A stretch of 64,000 nt of DNA, from contig NZ_JPGL01000023.1 in assembly GCF_000732615.1 (NCBI RefSeq), positions 1 to 64,000 of the forward strand. Direction: 5' to 3'. A program made the position numbers and the translations under genes. Below the pieces are notes generated by a model. That model was not told the origin of the DNA. It ran no database searches and saw only the letters and a program-made list of their open reading frames with translations. The DNA is from Burkholderia paludis (lineage in GTDB: Bacteria; Pseudomonadota; Gammaproteobacteria; Burkholderiales; Burkholderiaceae). Of the stretch, positions 35,697 through 43,942 are shown piece by piece. Within the stretch, counting starts at the first letter, position 1. Each line of letters opens with the position of its first letter.

Positions 35697-36488
35697 TCAG
35701 GCCGTCTGCCCGAGCCGCTGCGCGAGCGCCTTCAGCTTCGGCCCGACCTGCGTACGGAAGACCGCTTCGTCCATCGACGATGCGGGGCCGCTGCAGCTCA
35801 GGATCAGCCAGCGCCCCTCGCGCGGCTCGCGAAACGGCACGGCCGCCGCGTTCACGTCCATGTGCCACGCGCGGAACGAATAGCAGCAGCCGCCCGCCGG
35901 GAATTCGGCCACCGCCTGCCGCGCGGCGTCGACGAGCGCATCGGCGTCCGCCGCGCCGCCAGCCGCGCGGTGCAATTCGGCGTAGAGCGCCAGGCGTAAG
36001 TCTTCCGGCTGGACGGCCAGGTAAGCGCGCCCCATCGAACTCGTCAGCATCGACAGCCGCGAACCGGGCGCAAGCCCGAGCGTCAGCGCGGTCTCGCTGC
36101 GGATCGTCTCCAGATAGATCATGTCGAGCCCGTCGCGGCAGCCGAGCGACACGGCCGCGCCGATCTCGCGCGCGAGCGCCTGCATGTGCGGCCGCGCGAG
36201 GTCGAGCGTTCCCGAGCCGGACAGCAGCGCGTAGCCGAGCGAAAGCACGCCGGCGTCGAGCGCATACTTTCCGAGCATCTCGTCGTAGCGCAGGTAGCCG
36301 AGCACGGTCAGCGTGTAGGCGAGCCGGTTGACGGTCGCCTTCGGCAACCCCGTACGCTCCGCGAAGTCGCGATTGCCGAGCATCGTCTCGCCGGGCCGGA
36401 ACGCGCGCAGCAGGTCCAGCCCGCGTGCGAGCGCGACGACGAACTTGCGTTCGTCGATCGTGGTTTCGTCGATGGTTGAAAGTGTCAT
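35697..36488 (-). CDS. IclR family transcriptional regulator
   Basis: A 263-residue IclR protein. The N-terminal winged HTH spans about 15-75 (VVALARGLDLLRAFRPGETM, RTGLPKATVNRLAYTLTVLG). The effector domain covers the rest (DMIYLETIRSETALTLGL, RLSMLTSSMGRAYLA, SSMDEAVFRTQVGPKLK). It is divergent from glutaryl-CoA dehydrogenase. A 17-bp palindrome lies between them, so it most likely controls gcdH and itself. The aromatic operon to the left is a second possible target. Confidence 0.88.
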   Translation of the reverse strand: MTLSTIDETTIDERKFVVALARGLDLLRAFRPGETMLGNRDFAERTGLPKATVNRLAYTLTVLGYLRYDEMLGKYALDAGVLSLGYALLSGSGTLDLARPHMQALAREIGAAVSLGCRDGLDMIYLETIRSETALTLGLAPGSRLSMLTSSMGRAYLAVQPEDLRLALYAELHRAAGGAADADALVDAARQAVAEFPAGGCCYSFRAWHMDVNAAAVPFREPREGRWLILSCSGPASSMDEAVFRTQVGPKLKALAQRLGQTA

Positions 36489-36522
36489 CTGATGCTACAC
36501 TGGGTTCGATTTGCAAAACATT

Positions 36523-36539
36523 GTTCCGCACAGCGGAAC
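36523..36539. promoter_or_regulatory. Candidate IclR operator
   Basis: GTTCCGCACAGCGGAAC is a perfect 7-bp dyad with a 3-bp centre, 35 bp upstream of the iclR-type start and 212 bp upstream of gcdH. TTCCGC/GCGGAA dyads are typical of IclR-family binding sites. Confidence 0.7.
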
Positions 36540-36580
36540 TTCAGTCAAGCAAACCTTGGGCAGAGGCCTGGTTGAATCAG

Positions 36581-36730
36581 GGGCCGACCGCGAAGCATGA
36601 GACCCGAACGAGCGCCGAAGCGCCGACTCGGCGCCGACCGCGAAGCATGGGGCCCGAGCAGGCGCTGAAGCGCCGACTCGGCGCCGACCGCGAAGCATGG
36701 GGCCCGAGTAGGCGCTGAAGCGCCAACTCG
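36581..36730. repeat. Three 50-bp tandem repeats upstream of gcdH
   Basis: Units at 36581-36630, 36631-36680 and 36681-36730 each contain GCCGACCGCGAAGCATG and CGAAGCGCC or TGAAGCGCC. The second and third are almost identical and the first has diverged. A short fourth stub (GGCCGAC) follows, and gcdH starts 20 bp after the array. The repeats lie in the untranslated leader of gcdH. Confidence 0.92.
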
Positions 36731-36750
36731 GGCCGACAGGAGATGAGACG

Positions 36751-37938
36751 ATGAGTGCTGCAACTTTTCATTGGGACGATCCGCTGCTGCTCGACCAGCA
36801 ACTGACCGAAGAAGAGCGGATGGTGCGTGACGCCGCGCAGGCCTACGCGCAGGACAAACTCGCGCCGCGCGTCACCGAGGCGTTCCGCCACGAGCGCACC
36901 GACGCCGAAATCTTCCGCGAAATGGGCGAAATCGGCCTGCTCGGCCCGACGATTCCGGAGCAATACGGCGGCCCCGGCCTCAATTACGTGAGCTACGGGC
37001 TGATCGCGCGCGAAGTCGAACGCGTCGATTCGGGCTACCGGTCGATGATGTCCGTGCAGTCGTCGCTCGTGATGGTGCCGATCCATGAATTCGGCTCGGA
37101 AGCGCAGAAACAGAAATACCTGCCGAAGCTCGCGACCGGCGAATGGATCGGCTGCTTCGGGCTGACCGAGCCGAACCACGGCTCCGATCCGGGCAGCATG
37201 GTCACGCGCGCGAAACCGGTGCCCGGCGGCTACGCATTGTCCGGCGCGAAGATGTGGATCACGAACTCGCCGATCGCCGACGTGTTCGTCGTGTGGGCGA
37301 AGCTGGAAGAGCACGGCAAGGACACGATCCGCGGCTTCATCCTCGAGAAGGGCTGGAAAGGCCTGTCGGCGCCCGCGATCCACGGCAAGGTCGGGCTGCG
37401 CGCGTCGATTACCGGCGAGATCGTCCTCGACGAGGTATTCGTGCCGGAAGAGAACCTGATGCCGAACGTCAGCGGCCTGCGCGGCCCGTTCACCTGCCTG
37501 AACTCGGCCCGCTACGGGATCGCGTGGGGCGCGCTCGGCGCCGCCGAGTCCTGCTGGCACACCGCGCGCCAGTACGTGCTCGACCGCCACCAGTTCGGCC
37601 GGCCGCTCGCCGCCAACCAGCTGATCCAGAAGAAGCTCGCCGACATGCAGACCGAAATCACGCTCGGCCTGCAAGGCGTGCTGCGGCTCGGCCGGATGAA
37701 GGACGAAGGCACGGCGGCCGTCGAGATCACGTCGATCATGAAACGCAACTCGTGCGGCAAGGCGCTCGACATCGCGCGGCTCGCGCGCGACATGCTCGGC
37801 GGCAACGGCATCTCCGACGAATTCGGCGTCGCCCGCCACCTCGTGAACCTCGAAGTGGTCAACACGTACGAAGGCACGCACGACATCCATGCGCTGATCC
37901 TCGGCCGCGCGCAAACCGGGATCCAGGCGTTCTTCTGA
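36751..37938 (+). CDS. gcdH: Glutaryl-CoA dehydrogenase
   Basis: A 395-residue FAD acyl-CoA dehydrogenase that oxidises and decarboxylates glutaryl-CoA to crotonyl-CoA in lysine and tryptophan degradation. Family segments are [20 protein letters not shown] at the start, [17 protein letters not shown] and [20 protein letters not shown]. The catalytic base Glu lies in [20 protein letters not shown] (about residue 374). It is divergent from an IclR regulator and ends at a strong hairpin shared with the convergent peroxiredoxin gene. Confidence 0.95.
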   Translation: MSAATFHWDDPLLLDQQLTEEERMVRDAAQAYAQDKLAPRVTEAFRHERTDAEIFREMGEIGLLGPTIPEQYGGPGLNYVSYGLIAREVERVDSGYRSMMSVQSSLVMVPIHEFGSEAQKQKYLPKLATGEWIGCFGLTEPNHGSDPGSMVTRAKPVPGGYALSGAKMWITNSPIADVFVVWAKLEEHGKDTIRGFILEKGWKGLSAPAIHGKVGLRASITGEIVLDEVFVPEENLMPNVSGLRGPFTCLNSARYGIAWGALGAAESCWHTARQYVLDRHQFGRPLAANQLIQKKLADMQTEITLGLQGVLRLGRMKDEGTAAVEITSIMKRNSCGKALDIARLARDMLGGNGISDEFGVARHLVNLEVVNTYEGTHDIHALILGRAQTGIQAFF

Positions 37939-37991
37939 TCGTCCGGGCACGCGGCGCGCCCGACAACCGCGCCGCGCACGCGCAAAAGACA

Positions 37992-38023
37992 CGGCCCGCC
38001 CGGCATCACTGCCGGGCGGGCCG
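37992..38023. terminator. Bidirectional hairpin between gcdH and peroxiredoxin gene
   Basis: CGGCCCGCCCGGCA (37992-38005) and TGCCGGGCGGGCCG (38010-38023) form a perfect 14-bp stem with a 4-nt loop between convergent genes. Confidence 0.75.
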
Positions 38024-38086
38024 CTTTGCTTCGGAGGCGCGCTACCGGGCCGCCGGCCCGGTAGCGCGCTCACGCGCAGCCGCTGC

Positions 38087-38725
38087 TTACTTGTTCGGCT
38101 GCGGCGTGAGGCGCAGATACGGACGCACCGCGTTGTAGCCCTTCGGGAAGCGCTTTTTCAGCTCTTCCGGGTCCTGCAGCGACGGCACGATCACGACATC
38201 GTCGCCATCCTTCCAGTTGCCGGGCGTCGCGACCTTGTAGTTGTCGGTCAGTTGCAGCGAGTCGATCACGCGCAGCACTTCGTCGAAGTTGCGCCCCGTG
38301 CTGGCCGGGTAGGTGATGATGAGCCGCACCTTCCGGTTCGGGTCGATCACGAACAGCGAACGCACGGTCAGCGTTTCGTTCGCGTTCGGGTGGATCATGT
38401 CGTACAGCTGCGAAACCTTGCGGTCCGCGTCGGCGATGATCGGGAAGCCGACGACCGTCGACTGCGTGTCGTTGATGTCGTTGATCCAGCCCTTGTGCGA
38501 TTCGACGCCGTCGACCGACAGCGCGATCACCTTCACGTTGCGCTTCTCGAATTCGCCCTTCAGTTTCGAGGTCAGCCCGAGCTCGGTCGTGCACACCGGC
38601 GTGTAGTCGGCCGGATGGGAGAACAGCACGCCCCAGCTGTTGCCCAGCCACTCGTGAAACTTGATCGGGCCCAGGCTCGATTCCTGCTCGAAATCCGGTG
38701 CGATGTCGCCAAGACGCAGACTCAT
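38087..38725 (-). CDS. 1-Cys peroxiredoxin (Prx6 type)
   Basis: A 212-residue cytoplasmic thiol peroxidase. The active-site motif SHPADYTPVCTTELG places the peroxidatic Cys at residue 45. There is no resolving Cys in the usual C-terminal position, and the long C-terminal extension (DEVLRVIDSLQLTDNYKVAT, KKRFPKGYNAVRPYLRLTPQ) is characteristic of the Prx6 class. It reduces peroxides with an external thiol or glutathione. It is single and monocistronic. Confidence 0.92.
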   Translation of the reverse strand: MSLRLGDIAPDFEQESSLGPIKFHEWLGNSWGVLFSHPADYTPVCTTELGLTSKLKGEFEKRNVKVIALSVDGVESHKGWINDINDTQSTVVGFPIIADADRKVSQLYDMIHPNANETLTVRSLFVIDPNRKVRLIITYPASTGRNFDEVLRVIDSLQLTDNYKVATPGNWKDGDDVVIVPSLQDPEELKKRFPKGYNAVRPYLRLTPQPNK

Positions 38726-39043
38726 GGTGTTCCCTCCTCGAACGATGCTGGTTGAAACCGCGCGCCGGACGGCGCGGGAAAGTCTGTCAGCTTACGGGAA
38801 GCAATGGCTCGTGCGAACGATTATTCCGTTTGATATTCATACTTTTTTGTCATTTTTGACCGGCATCGACGCAAGACGGACGCGCCGGTGGGAAACTTTT
38901 CACCCCGTTTGCCGCTCTGTTGATGATTACAAGTCGTTTACCATGCAGTCTTGCACTGTCCCCGTGTATCTTCCCGGCTCGCCAGCAGGCAGGGGTTTCG
39001 CTACGATGTGAACCTGCAGCATGACAGCACGAAGGGAGTTGCA
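38726..39043. other. Intergenic region between peroxiredoxin and ElaB/YqjD genes
   Basis: These 318 bp hold the divergent promoters of the peroxiredoxin and YqjD-like genes. I see no gene. The middle (38810-38870) is AT-rich. A good Shine-Dalgarno (AAGGGAG) precedes the ATG at 39044. Confidence 0.45.
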
Positions 39044-39346
39044 ATGTCGGAAATCAACAAGGAGAAACTGATGTCGGATATCAAAACCGTTCTCTCGGAC
39101 GCCGAAGACCTGCTCAAGCAAGCCGCGAGCAGCACGGGCGACCGTGCGGCCGAGCTGCGCGAGAAGGCCATGTCGCGCCTGAAGCAGGCCAAGGAAAAGG
39201 CAGCCGACGTCCAGGTCGTGGTGGTCGAGAAAGGCAAGAAGGCCGCACGCGCGACCGACGATTACGTGCACGAGCATCCGTGGACGTCGATCGGCGTCGC
39301 CGCCGGCGTCGGCGTGCTGATCGGCCTGCTGATCAACCGCAAGTAA
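39044..39346 (+). CDS. ElaB/YqjD (DUF883) membrane-anchored protein
   Basis: A 100-residue protein: a Lys/Glu/Ala-rich amphipathic helix region, then HEHPWTSIGVAAGVGVLIGL and a short basic end, the standard ElaB/YqjD pattern. Family members are tail-anchored inner-membrane proteins that bind ribosomes in stationary phase. It is followed by YqjE-like and hypothetical membrane proteins, the usual yqjDE order. The start at 39044 follows AAGGGAG. Confidence 0.9.
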   Translation: MSEINKEKLMSDIKTVLSDAEDLLKQAASSTGDRAAELREKAMSRLKQAKEKAADVQVVVVEKGKKAARATDDYVHEHPWTSIGVAAGVGVLIGLLINRK

Positions 39347-39467
39347 CGCGTTCTGCGCCGTTACGTCCCGTTGGCCGCATCGCGGCCGACGGACGTCGAA
39401 GCCAGCCGGCGGTTCCCGCCGGCCGGCTTTGTCCTAGCCGCTCACTGCACGCGCAAGCCTCTCACCC

Positions 39468-39857
39468 ATGACGACAGACACCACCTCGCAGCCGTCCGGC
39501 CACGGACCGCTGCGCCGCCTCGTCGGCTCCGCGATCGGACTTCTGCAAACGCGCCTCGAACTGGTGGGCATCGAGCTCGCCGAGGAAAAAGAGCGCCTGA
39601 TGGGCGTGCTGTTCCTCGGGCTCGCCGCGATGATGCTCGCCACGATGGCGTTCATCAGCCTGACCGTGCTCGTCGCAATCGCGTTCTGGGATACCTACCG
39701 CTGGCAATCGCTCGCGGCCATCACCGCGCTGTACGCCGCCGGCGGTATCGCGTGCGCACTGAAGGCGCGCACGCGCCTGCGCAATGCGCCGATCGTGTTC
39801 GAGGCGACGCTCGCCGAAATCGAGAAAGACCGCGAACTGTTCCGCGGCAAGCCGTGA
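39468..39857 (+). CDS. YqjE-like holin-superfamily membrane protein
   Basis: A 129-residue protein with an amphipathic N-terminus (LVGSAIGLLQTRLELVGIEL) and two membrane segments (VLFLGLAAMMLATMAFISL and the stretch to about residue 95), a match to the phage_holin_3_6/YqjE family. Function is not established. It is probably in the same stress-related operon as the DUF883 gene upstream. Confidence 0.85.
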   Translation: MTTDTTSQPSGHGPLRRLVGSAIGLLQTRLELVGIELAEEKERLMGVLFLGLAAMMLATMAFISLTVLVAIAFWDTYRWQSLAAITALYAAGGIACALKARTRLRNAPIVFEATLAEIEKDRELFRGKP

Positions 39858-39900
39858 ACGCAGTCGCGCTCATCCCACCCACCTACTTCGCCGACGCGCC

Positions 39901-40344
39901 ATGAGCCAGAACGTCACGGGCAATTCACCCCGCTCCCATTCGTCGCGATCGAACTGGAGCGCGTCGCAGCACCGCGCGCTCCGCAAGGAACTGCTGATCC
40001 TGCGATCCGAAGTCGAGCGGCTCGAACTCGCGGAGGCAGCCGGCGAAATGCGCCAGGCCGTCACGCGCTTCAGCTGGCTCAAGGTGTTCGTCCCCGGCCT
40101 GTCCGGCAGCAAGTTCAGCCAGTCCGCAAAAAACCTGAACACAAACCTCGGCCAGCTCGTCAACCAGTACCCGATGCTGAGTTCGCTCGCATCGCTCGTG
40201 CTCGCGAAACCGGTCCGCTCGCTGCTGCGCGCGAGCGCGGGGCCCGCGCTGAAATGGGGCACGCTCGGTTTCGCCGCATGGGAGGTCTACCGGATCTGGA
40301 AGCAATCCCGTGACGAGCGCGGGCTCGACGCGCGCGACGACTGA
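39901..40344 (+). CDS. Conserved membrane-associated protein downstream of yqjE-like gene
   Basis: A 147-residue protein I cannot name with certainty. The first 70 residues are charged and helical (LRKELLILRSEVERLELAEA). Then come a basic segment, LVNQYPMLSSLASLVLAKPV and a short hydrophobic patch (WGTLGFAAWEVYRIWK). It resembles the DUF3318-type third member of yqjDE operons in Burkholderiales. It starts 43 bp after the YqjE-like gene and is probably co-transcribed. Confidence 0.7.
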   Translation: MSQNVTGNSPRSHSSRSNWSASQHRALRKELLILRSEVERLELAEAAGEMRQAVTRFSWLKVFVPGLSGSKFSQSAKNLNTNLGQLVNQYPMLSSLASLVLAKPVRSLLRASAGPALKWGTLGFAAWEVYRIWKQSRDERGLDARDD

Positions 40345-40398
40345 CCGCCGCCATCCGGTGCGCACGGCCATGTGCCGCCGCGCGCCGCCCGTGCAAGC

Positions 40399-40845
40399 TC
40401 AACGCACGCCCCAGCAAGCTGCGCCAGACGCATCGGCGCCATCGTTTCGCGCATTGCCTTTCGTCCCGTCGGAACGCAGCGTGAACACGCCGCAGGCATC
40501 GTCGCGCATCGGCCCCGTGTCGAGCGGGCTGGCCTGCAGTTCGTAGCTCACCGGCGAATCGTCGCCGTCCGGTAGCCGGAGCGTCAACCGGTAGACCGCG
40601 CGCCCGTCCGGCGGCGCCTGCGCGAGCGCATCGGGCAGCGTCGAAGGCGGCGCGCCGTCCAGCATTTCGAGATATTGGGATGCCTGGAACAGCGCGGCCG
40701 CCGCCGACGCGCGATGAACGCGCGCGACATGCTCGCGATACGACGGAATGCCCCATCCGGCCAGCACCGCGACGATCGCAAGCGCGACCATCAGCTCGAT
40801 CAGCGTGAGACCCGGCGACCGGGGTGCGAAAACGCGGCCGCTCAT
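40399..40845 (-). CDS. pilE: PilE-type minor pilin
   Basis: A 148-residue type IV prepilin. The leader MSGRVFAPRSPG is cut before LTLIELMVALAIVAVLAGWG, with Gly at -1 and Glu at +5. A globular C-terminal domain has a Cys pair (DDACGVFTLRSDG, GAACWGV) that probably forms the D-region disulfide. It is the last gene of a five-gene minor-pilin operon and overlaps the PilX stop by 4 bp. The major pilin is not in the window. Confidence 0.88.
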   Translation of the reverse strand: MSGRVFAPRSPGLTLIELMVALAIVAVLAGWGIPSYREHVARVHRASAAAALFQASQYLEMLDGAPPSTLPDALAQAPPDGRAVYRLTLRLPDGDDSPVSYELQASPLDTGPMRDDACGVFTLRSDGTKGNARNDGADASGAACWGVR

Positions 40846-41510
40846 CGAAACACCGTCGCAACGTGTCGCCAGCGCAACGCGACGACATGCCCGTCGAGGA
40901 TCGCGACCTGATGCTGCAGCCAGACGGCGCTCGACGCATGCGCGCCGACACCGCGCGCGGTGACGAGATACGCGCGGGCGCCGACCGGCCCCGCCCCGCG
41001 CCACGCCTCGATCAGGCACCGCGGCGGCTGCGCGGCCATCGGCCATCCGGCGAACGGCGCGAACGCTTCGGCGGCCGCCAGCGCCGGCATGCGCCGCCAG
41101 GCTTGCGGCTCCGCGTACGATTCGCCTTCGCTCACGTAAGGCGCCGAGCCCGCGCGCAATCGTGCGGTACATGCCGCCAGCGCAGCATCGGCCGCGTGGA
41201 ATGCAACCAGCCGATCGGACAAGGCGCGCGTGCGGCGCGATTCCGTCAGCGCGGCTTCGAACCATGTGCCCGTCAGCGCTGCAACCGCTGCCCCGACCGC
41301 AATCACCGCAGGCAATGCAAGGCCCACATCGCGACGCCGGCCACGACCAGTTGACCGCAAGTGTAGGCGCTGCTCGTGCCCGCGCGTCGTCGGGACATCC
41401 GCCCCGGCGGACTGCCGCGGCTTGACGCCGCTTGTCGCGAGGCCCCGTTGCGGGTGGCCTGTCGCGACGCATCGCAGCCGCGCCGGCCTGTACCGCCCCG
41501 CTCCGTTCAT
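40842..41510 (-). CDS. pilX: PilX-like minor pilin assembly protein
   Basis: A 222-residue protein in the PilX position. The hydrophobic helix VGLALPAVIAVGAAVAAL follows a long basic stretch, and the body contains HAADAALAACTARLRAG, typical of PilX (a pseudopilin without the Glu5). The N-terminal region before the helix is about 60 residues, longer than usual. The start at 41510 overlaps the PilW stop by 4 bp (ATGA). A later GTG start would give a normal leader and remains possible. Confidence 0.75.
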   Translation of the reverse strand: MNGAGRYRPARLRCVATGHPQRGLATSGVKPRQSAGADVPTTRGHEQRLHLRSTGRGRRRDVGLALPAVIAVGAAVAALTGTWFEAALTESRRTRALSDRLVAFHAADAALAACTARLRAGSAPYVSEGESYAEPQAWRRMPALAAAEAFAPFAGWPMAAQPPRCLIEAWRGAGPVGARAYLVTARGVGAHASSAVWLQHQVAILDGHVVALRWRHVATVFR

Positions 41511-42343
41511 CGCGGCGCCTCACCGGCCAGAGTTGGGGCACGCAACGTATCGTCGAACGCGGCCGTGGAATTCCTCAACGCGACGATACGATCGAGCGTC
41601 AAACGCGCGCGGCCGTCCTGCGCGGCAACAGCGCGGCCACCGCAGTCGGCATGCCGCGCCGGCTCGCGCATCGGTTCGCCACGCGCCCGCACGCAGACAT
41701 GTATGGCCACGACCTCACGCCAATCGTCGATGCGCATTGCATCGGCGTCGACGAACTGCGCGCCGCCGCGCCGAAGATAGCGCACCCGCATTTGATCGAT
41801 TCCCGACACGACGGGCTGCGGCGTGCCGGCACGGCCGTTTCCTTCGCAATACAGTTCGGGCTCGCCCGTCGACGGACTGACGTGCACATCGAAGCGGTTC
41901 TCGACCGGCGCACGTTCGCCAGGCACGCCGACGCCCTGTCCGAGGCAATCCGACACCTGGCCGCTCACGGTGGGCCACGTCGACACGGCATCGCCGACAT
42001 ACCGGATCAGCAACGCATCCGACGCTGCGCGTGCGGGTTCGCACCGCACCCGTGCGCCATCGCCCTTCACGCGCGCCATCGAACAGCCGAACACGGGCGG
42101 CAACGACGCCCCCGCGTCGGCATCGAGCGGCCGGAATCCTGCCATCCGGATCTGCTGGCCGATCAGCGTCAGTGCGGAGGCGGCCGCGTCGCGCATCCGG
42201 AACCCGTCTTCCGCACGCCGCTGCGCGACACGCTGTGCGTGGTACAGCGCACCGGCCGCCGCGAGCACAAGGAGGCCAACGGTCATCGCAATCAACACTT
42301 CGAGCAGCGTATGCGCGCGCTGGCCGCGGCGATCAGCGTTCAT
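41507..42343 (-). CDS. pilW: PilW-type minor pilin
   Basis: A 278-residue PilW protein. The prepilin segment is AHTLLEVLIAMTVGLLVLAA, with Glu at +5. The body contains ALTLIGQQIRMAGFRPLDAD and LLIRYVGDAV, which match PilW. The residue before the cleavage site is Ala10 rather than the nearly invariant Gly, so peptidase processing may be inefficient. Its start overlaps the end of pilV by 11 bp. Confidence 0.85.
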   Translation of the reverse strand: MNADRRGQRAHTLLEVLIAMTVGLLVLAAAGALYHAQRVAQRRAEDGFRMRDAAASALTLIGQQIRMAGFRPLDADAGASLPPVFGCSMARVKGDGARVRCEPARAASDALLIRYVGDAVSTWPTVSGQVSDCLGQGVGVPGERAPVENRFDVHVSPSTGEPELYCEGNGRAGTPQPVVSGIDQMRVRYLRRGGAQFVDADAMRIDDWREVVAIHVCVRARGEPMREPARHADCGGRAVAAQDGRARLTLDRIVALRNSTAAFDDTLRAPTLAGEAPR

Positions 42344-42734
42344 CGGCGCCTGCCTCCCGGAACGGCACCCGGACACACGCCGGCGGCCGCGCCGATACGC
42401 GTGCCTCGTCGCATCGCGACGCGGCAGCCGCATTGTCGCTCCGCCAGCCGACAATTGCGTAGCGAACGCCATCCGGCCCGTCGGCACGCGAGATCGCACC
42501 GCCCGGCAACGACGCCGCCGCCAGCGCCGCGAGACCGTCGCCGGCCTCCGGGGCCGCGTGCGAGCGCTCGATCCGCGCATCGGCCAGCCACAGCGCTCGT
42601 TCGCGCCAGATCGTCGCCTGCTGCGCACGCGCCATCGTGAGCTGGCTGCCGGCCACCGCCAGCATCACCGTTGCGAGCAGCGCGATGGCCAGCGTCGCCT
42701 CGATCAGCGACGTGCCGCGCATGAAATTACCCAT
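42333..42734 (-). CDS. pilV: PilV-type minor pilin
   Basis: A 133-residue prepilin: MGNFMRG leader, then TSLIEATLAIALLATVMLAV with Glu at +5. This is followed by QLTMARAQQATIWRERALWL, typical of PilV. The ATG at 42734 lies 5 bp after the fimT stop. Minor pilins such as this prime assembly of type IV pili and sit at the tip complex. Confidence 0.85.
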   Translation of the reverse strand: MGNFMRGTSLIEATLAIALLATVMLAVAGSQLTMARAQQATIWRERALWLADARIERSHAAPEAGDGLAALAAASLPGGAISRADGPDGVRYAIVGWRSDNAAAASRCDEARVSARPPACVRVPFREAGADER

Positions 42735-42739
42735 CGCGA

Positions 42740-43303
42740 TCACGCCGCGTCGCAACGGCCGGCGACGACGCGCGCCCGACCGCCTGCCGCGATCCGCACG
42801 CAACGGGAAACGCGCGCGTCGTCTGCGTCCGGCCCGCTACGGCGCGGCCGCAATTCGAAACGCCGGATCCCGCCGATGGCCTGACCGACCGGCGGCGCGA
42901 ACGCCAGATCGTGCGCGGCCCCCGCGACGGCCACTTCGGCATCGCGCGGATAGCGTCGCAGCACACGCGACTGCCCGTCGACCTGCCCGCTGACGATCCA
43001 GTCGCACGACCATTCGGCCGGATCGCTCCGCTCACCGGCCCGCAGACAGGTGCCGCCGGCCCCGGCCCGGCACAGCGTGACGCGCGTACCGAGACGCGCC
43101 GCCTCGGTGCGCGCGAACGACAGCGCGCCGAGCAGCGCGCGCGAGCGTGCATCCACGCGTTCGCGCATGCGCCACTGGTCGAACGCGGGCGCCGCATACA
43201 GCGCGAGCCCGGCGGCCAACGAGATGGCGACCATCAGCTCGACGAGCGTGAACCCGCCCGGGCGTCGAGCCACTTCATTCAGGGGGTGAGAGCGCAGCCG
43301 CAT
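42740..43303 (-). CDS. fimT: FimT/GspH family pseudopilin
   Basis: A 187-residue prepilin with the leader ending GG at residues 16-17 followed by FTLVELMVAISLAAGLALYA. The GspH/FimT domain follows (ALLGALSFARTEAARLGTRV, VTLCRAGAGGTCLRAG). It is the first gene of the fimT-pilV-pilW-pilX-pilE operon on the minus strand. FimT proteins in other bacteria bind DNA for uptake, but whether this one does cannot be told. Confidence 0.87.
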   Translation of the reverse strand: MRLRSHPLNEVARRPGGFTLVELMVAISLAAGLALYAAPAFDQWRMRERVDARSRALLGALSFARTEAARLGTRVTLCRAGAGGTCLRAGERSDPAEWSCDWIVSGQVDGQSRVLRRYPRDAEVAVAGAAHDLAFAPPVGQAIGGIRRFELRPRRSGPDADDARVSRCVRIAAGGRARVVAGRCDAA

Positions 43304-43456
43304 CGCAGTCGTCCTTCGCCAACATGATGCGAAAAGGGTAGCGACGCGTGCGAGTGAACGCCATTTGCCGAACGGCCGACTGGCGGCATGCGGCCGCGAC
43401 CGACACAATCGGCGCGAACTGAACCAGCGGAGAAAACGATGAACGGACGCAGCGCG

Positions 43457-43936
43457 TCAGCGCTTACGCGGCGCCTTGGCGGGAGAAGCGCGACGGAACT
43501 CTTCGATCACGTCGGCAAATTCGGAAACGTCCTCGAACCGGCGATACACCGATGCGAAGCGGACATAGGCGATCGTATCGAGGCCGCGCAACTCGTTCAT
43601 CACGAGTTCGCCGAGCTTCTCGCTACGCACTTCACGCTCGCCGGTGGCGAGCAGCTGATATTCGATGCGGGCGACCGCCGCGTCGATCGCGTCCGCGGCA
43701 ACCGGCCGCTTGCGCAGCGCGAGTTGCATGCTGGCGACGATCTTGCGACGGTCGAATTCGGTGCGGCTGCCGTCCTTCTTCACGACGAACGGCAGGGACA
43801 GCTCGACCCGCTCGTACGTCGTGAAGCGCTTGTCGCAAGCCGAGCAGCGACGGCGCCGCCGAATCGCGGCGCCATCTTCGGACACGCGCGAGTCAACGAC
43901 CTGCGTGTCGTCATGCCGGCAGAACGGGCAGCGCAT
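43457..43936 (-). CDS. nrdR: Transcriptional repressor NrdR
   Basis: The 159-residue ATP/dATP-sensing repressor of ribonucleotide reductase genes. A zinc ribbon uses CPFC (Cys3, Cys6) and CSAC (Cys31, Cys34). An ATP-cone domain spans about 49-139 ([37 protein letters not shown]). It starts 6 bp after the glyA stop, so it is co-transcribed with glyA and placed under the same riboswitch. Confidence 0.95.
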   Translation of the reverse strand: MRCPFCRHDDTQVVDSRVSEDGAAIRRRRRCSACDKRFTTYERVELSLPFVVKKDGSRTEFDRRKIVASMQLALRKRPVAADAIDAAVARIEYQLLATGEREVRSEKLGELVMNELRGLDTIAYVRFASVYRRFEDVSEFADVIEEFRRASPAKAPRKR

Positions 43937-43942
43937 CGTCGA

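Noticed and set aside
36581..36730. CRISPR array from the 50-bp repeats upstream of gcdH
   Set aside because: The units abut with no unique spacers, and no cas gene is present; it is a simple tandem repeat.
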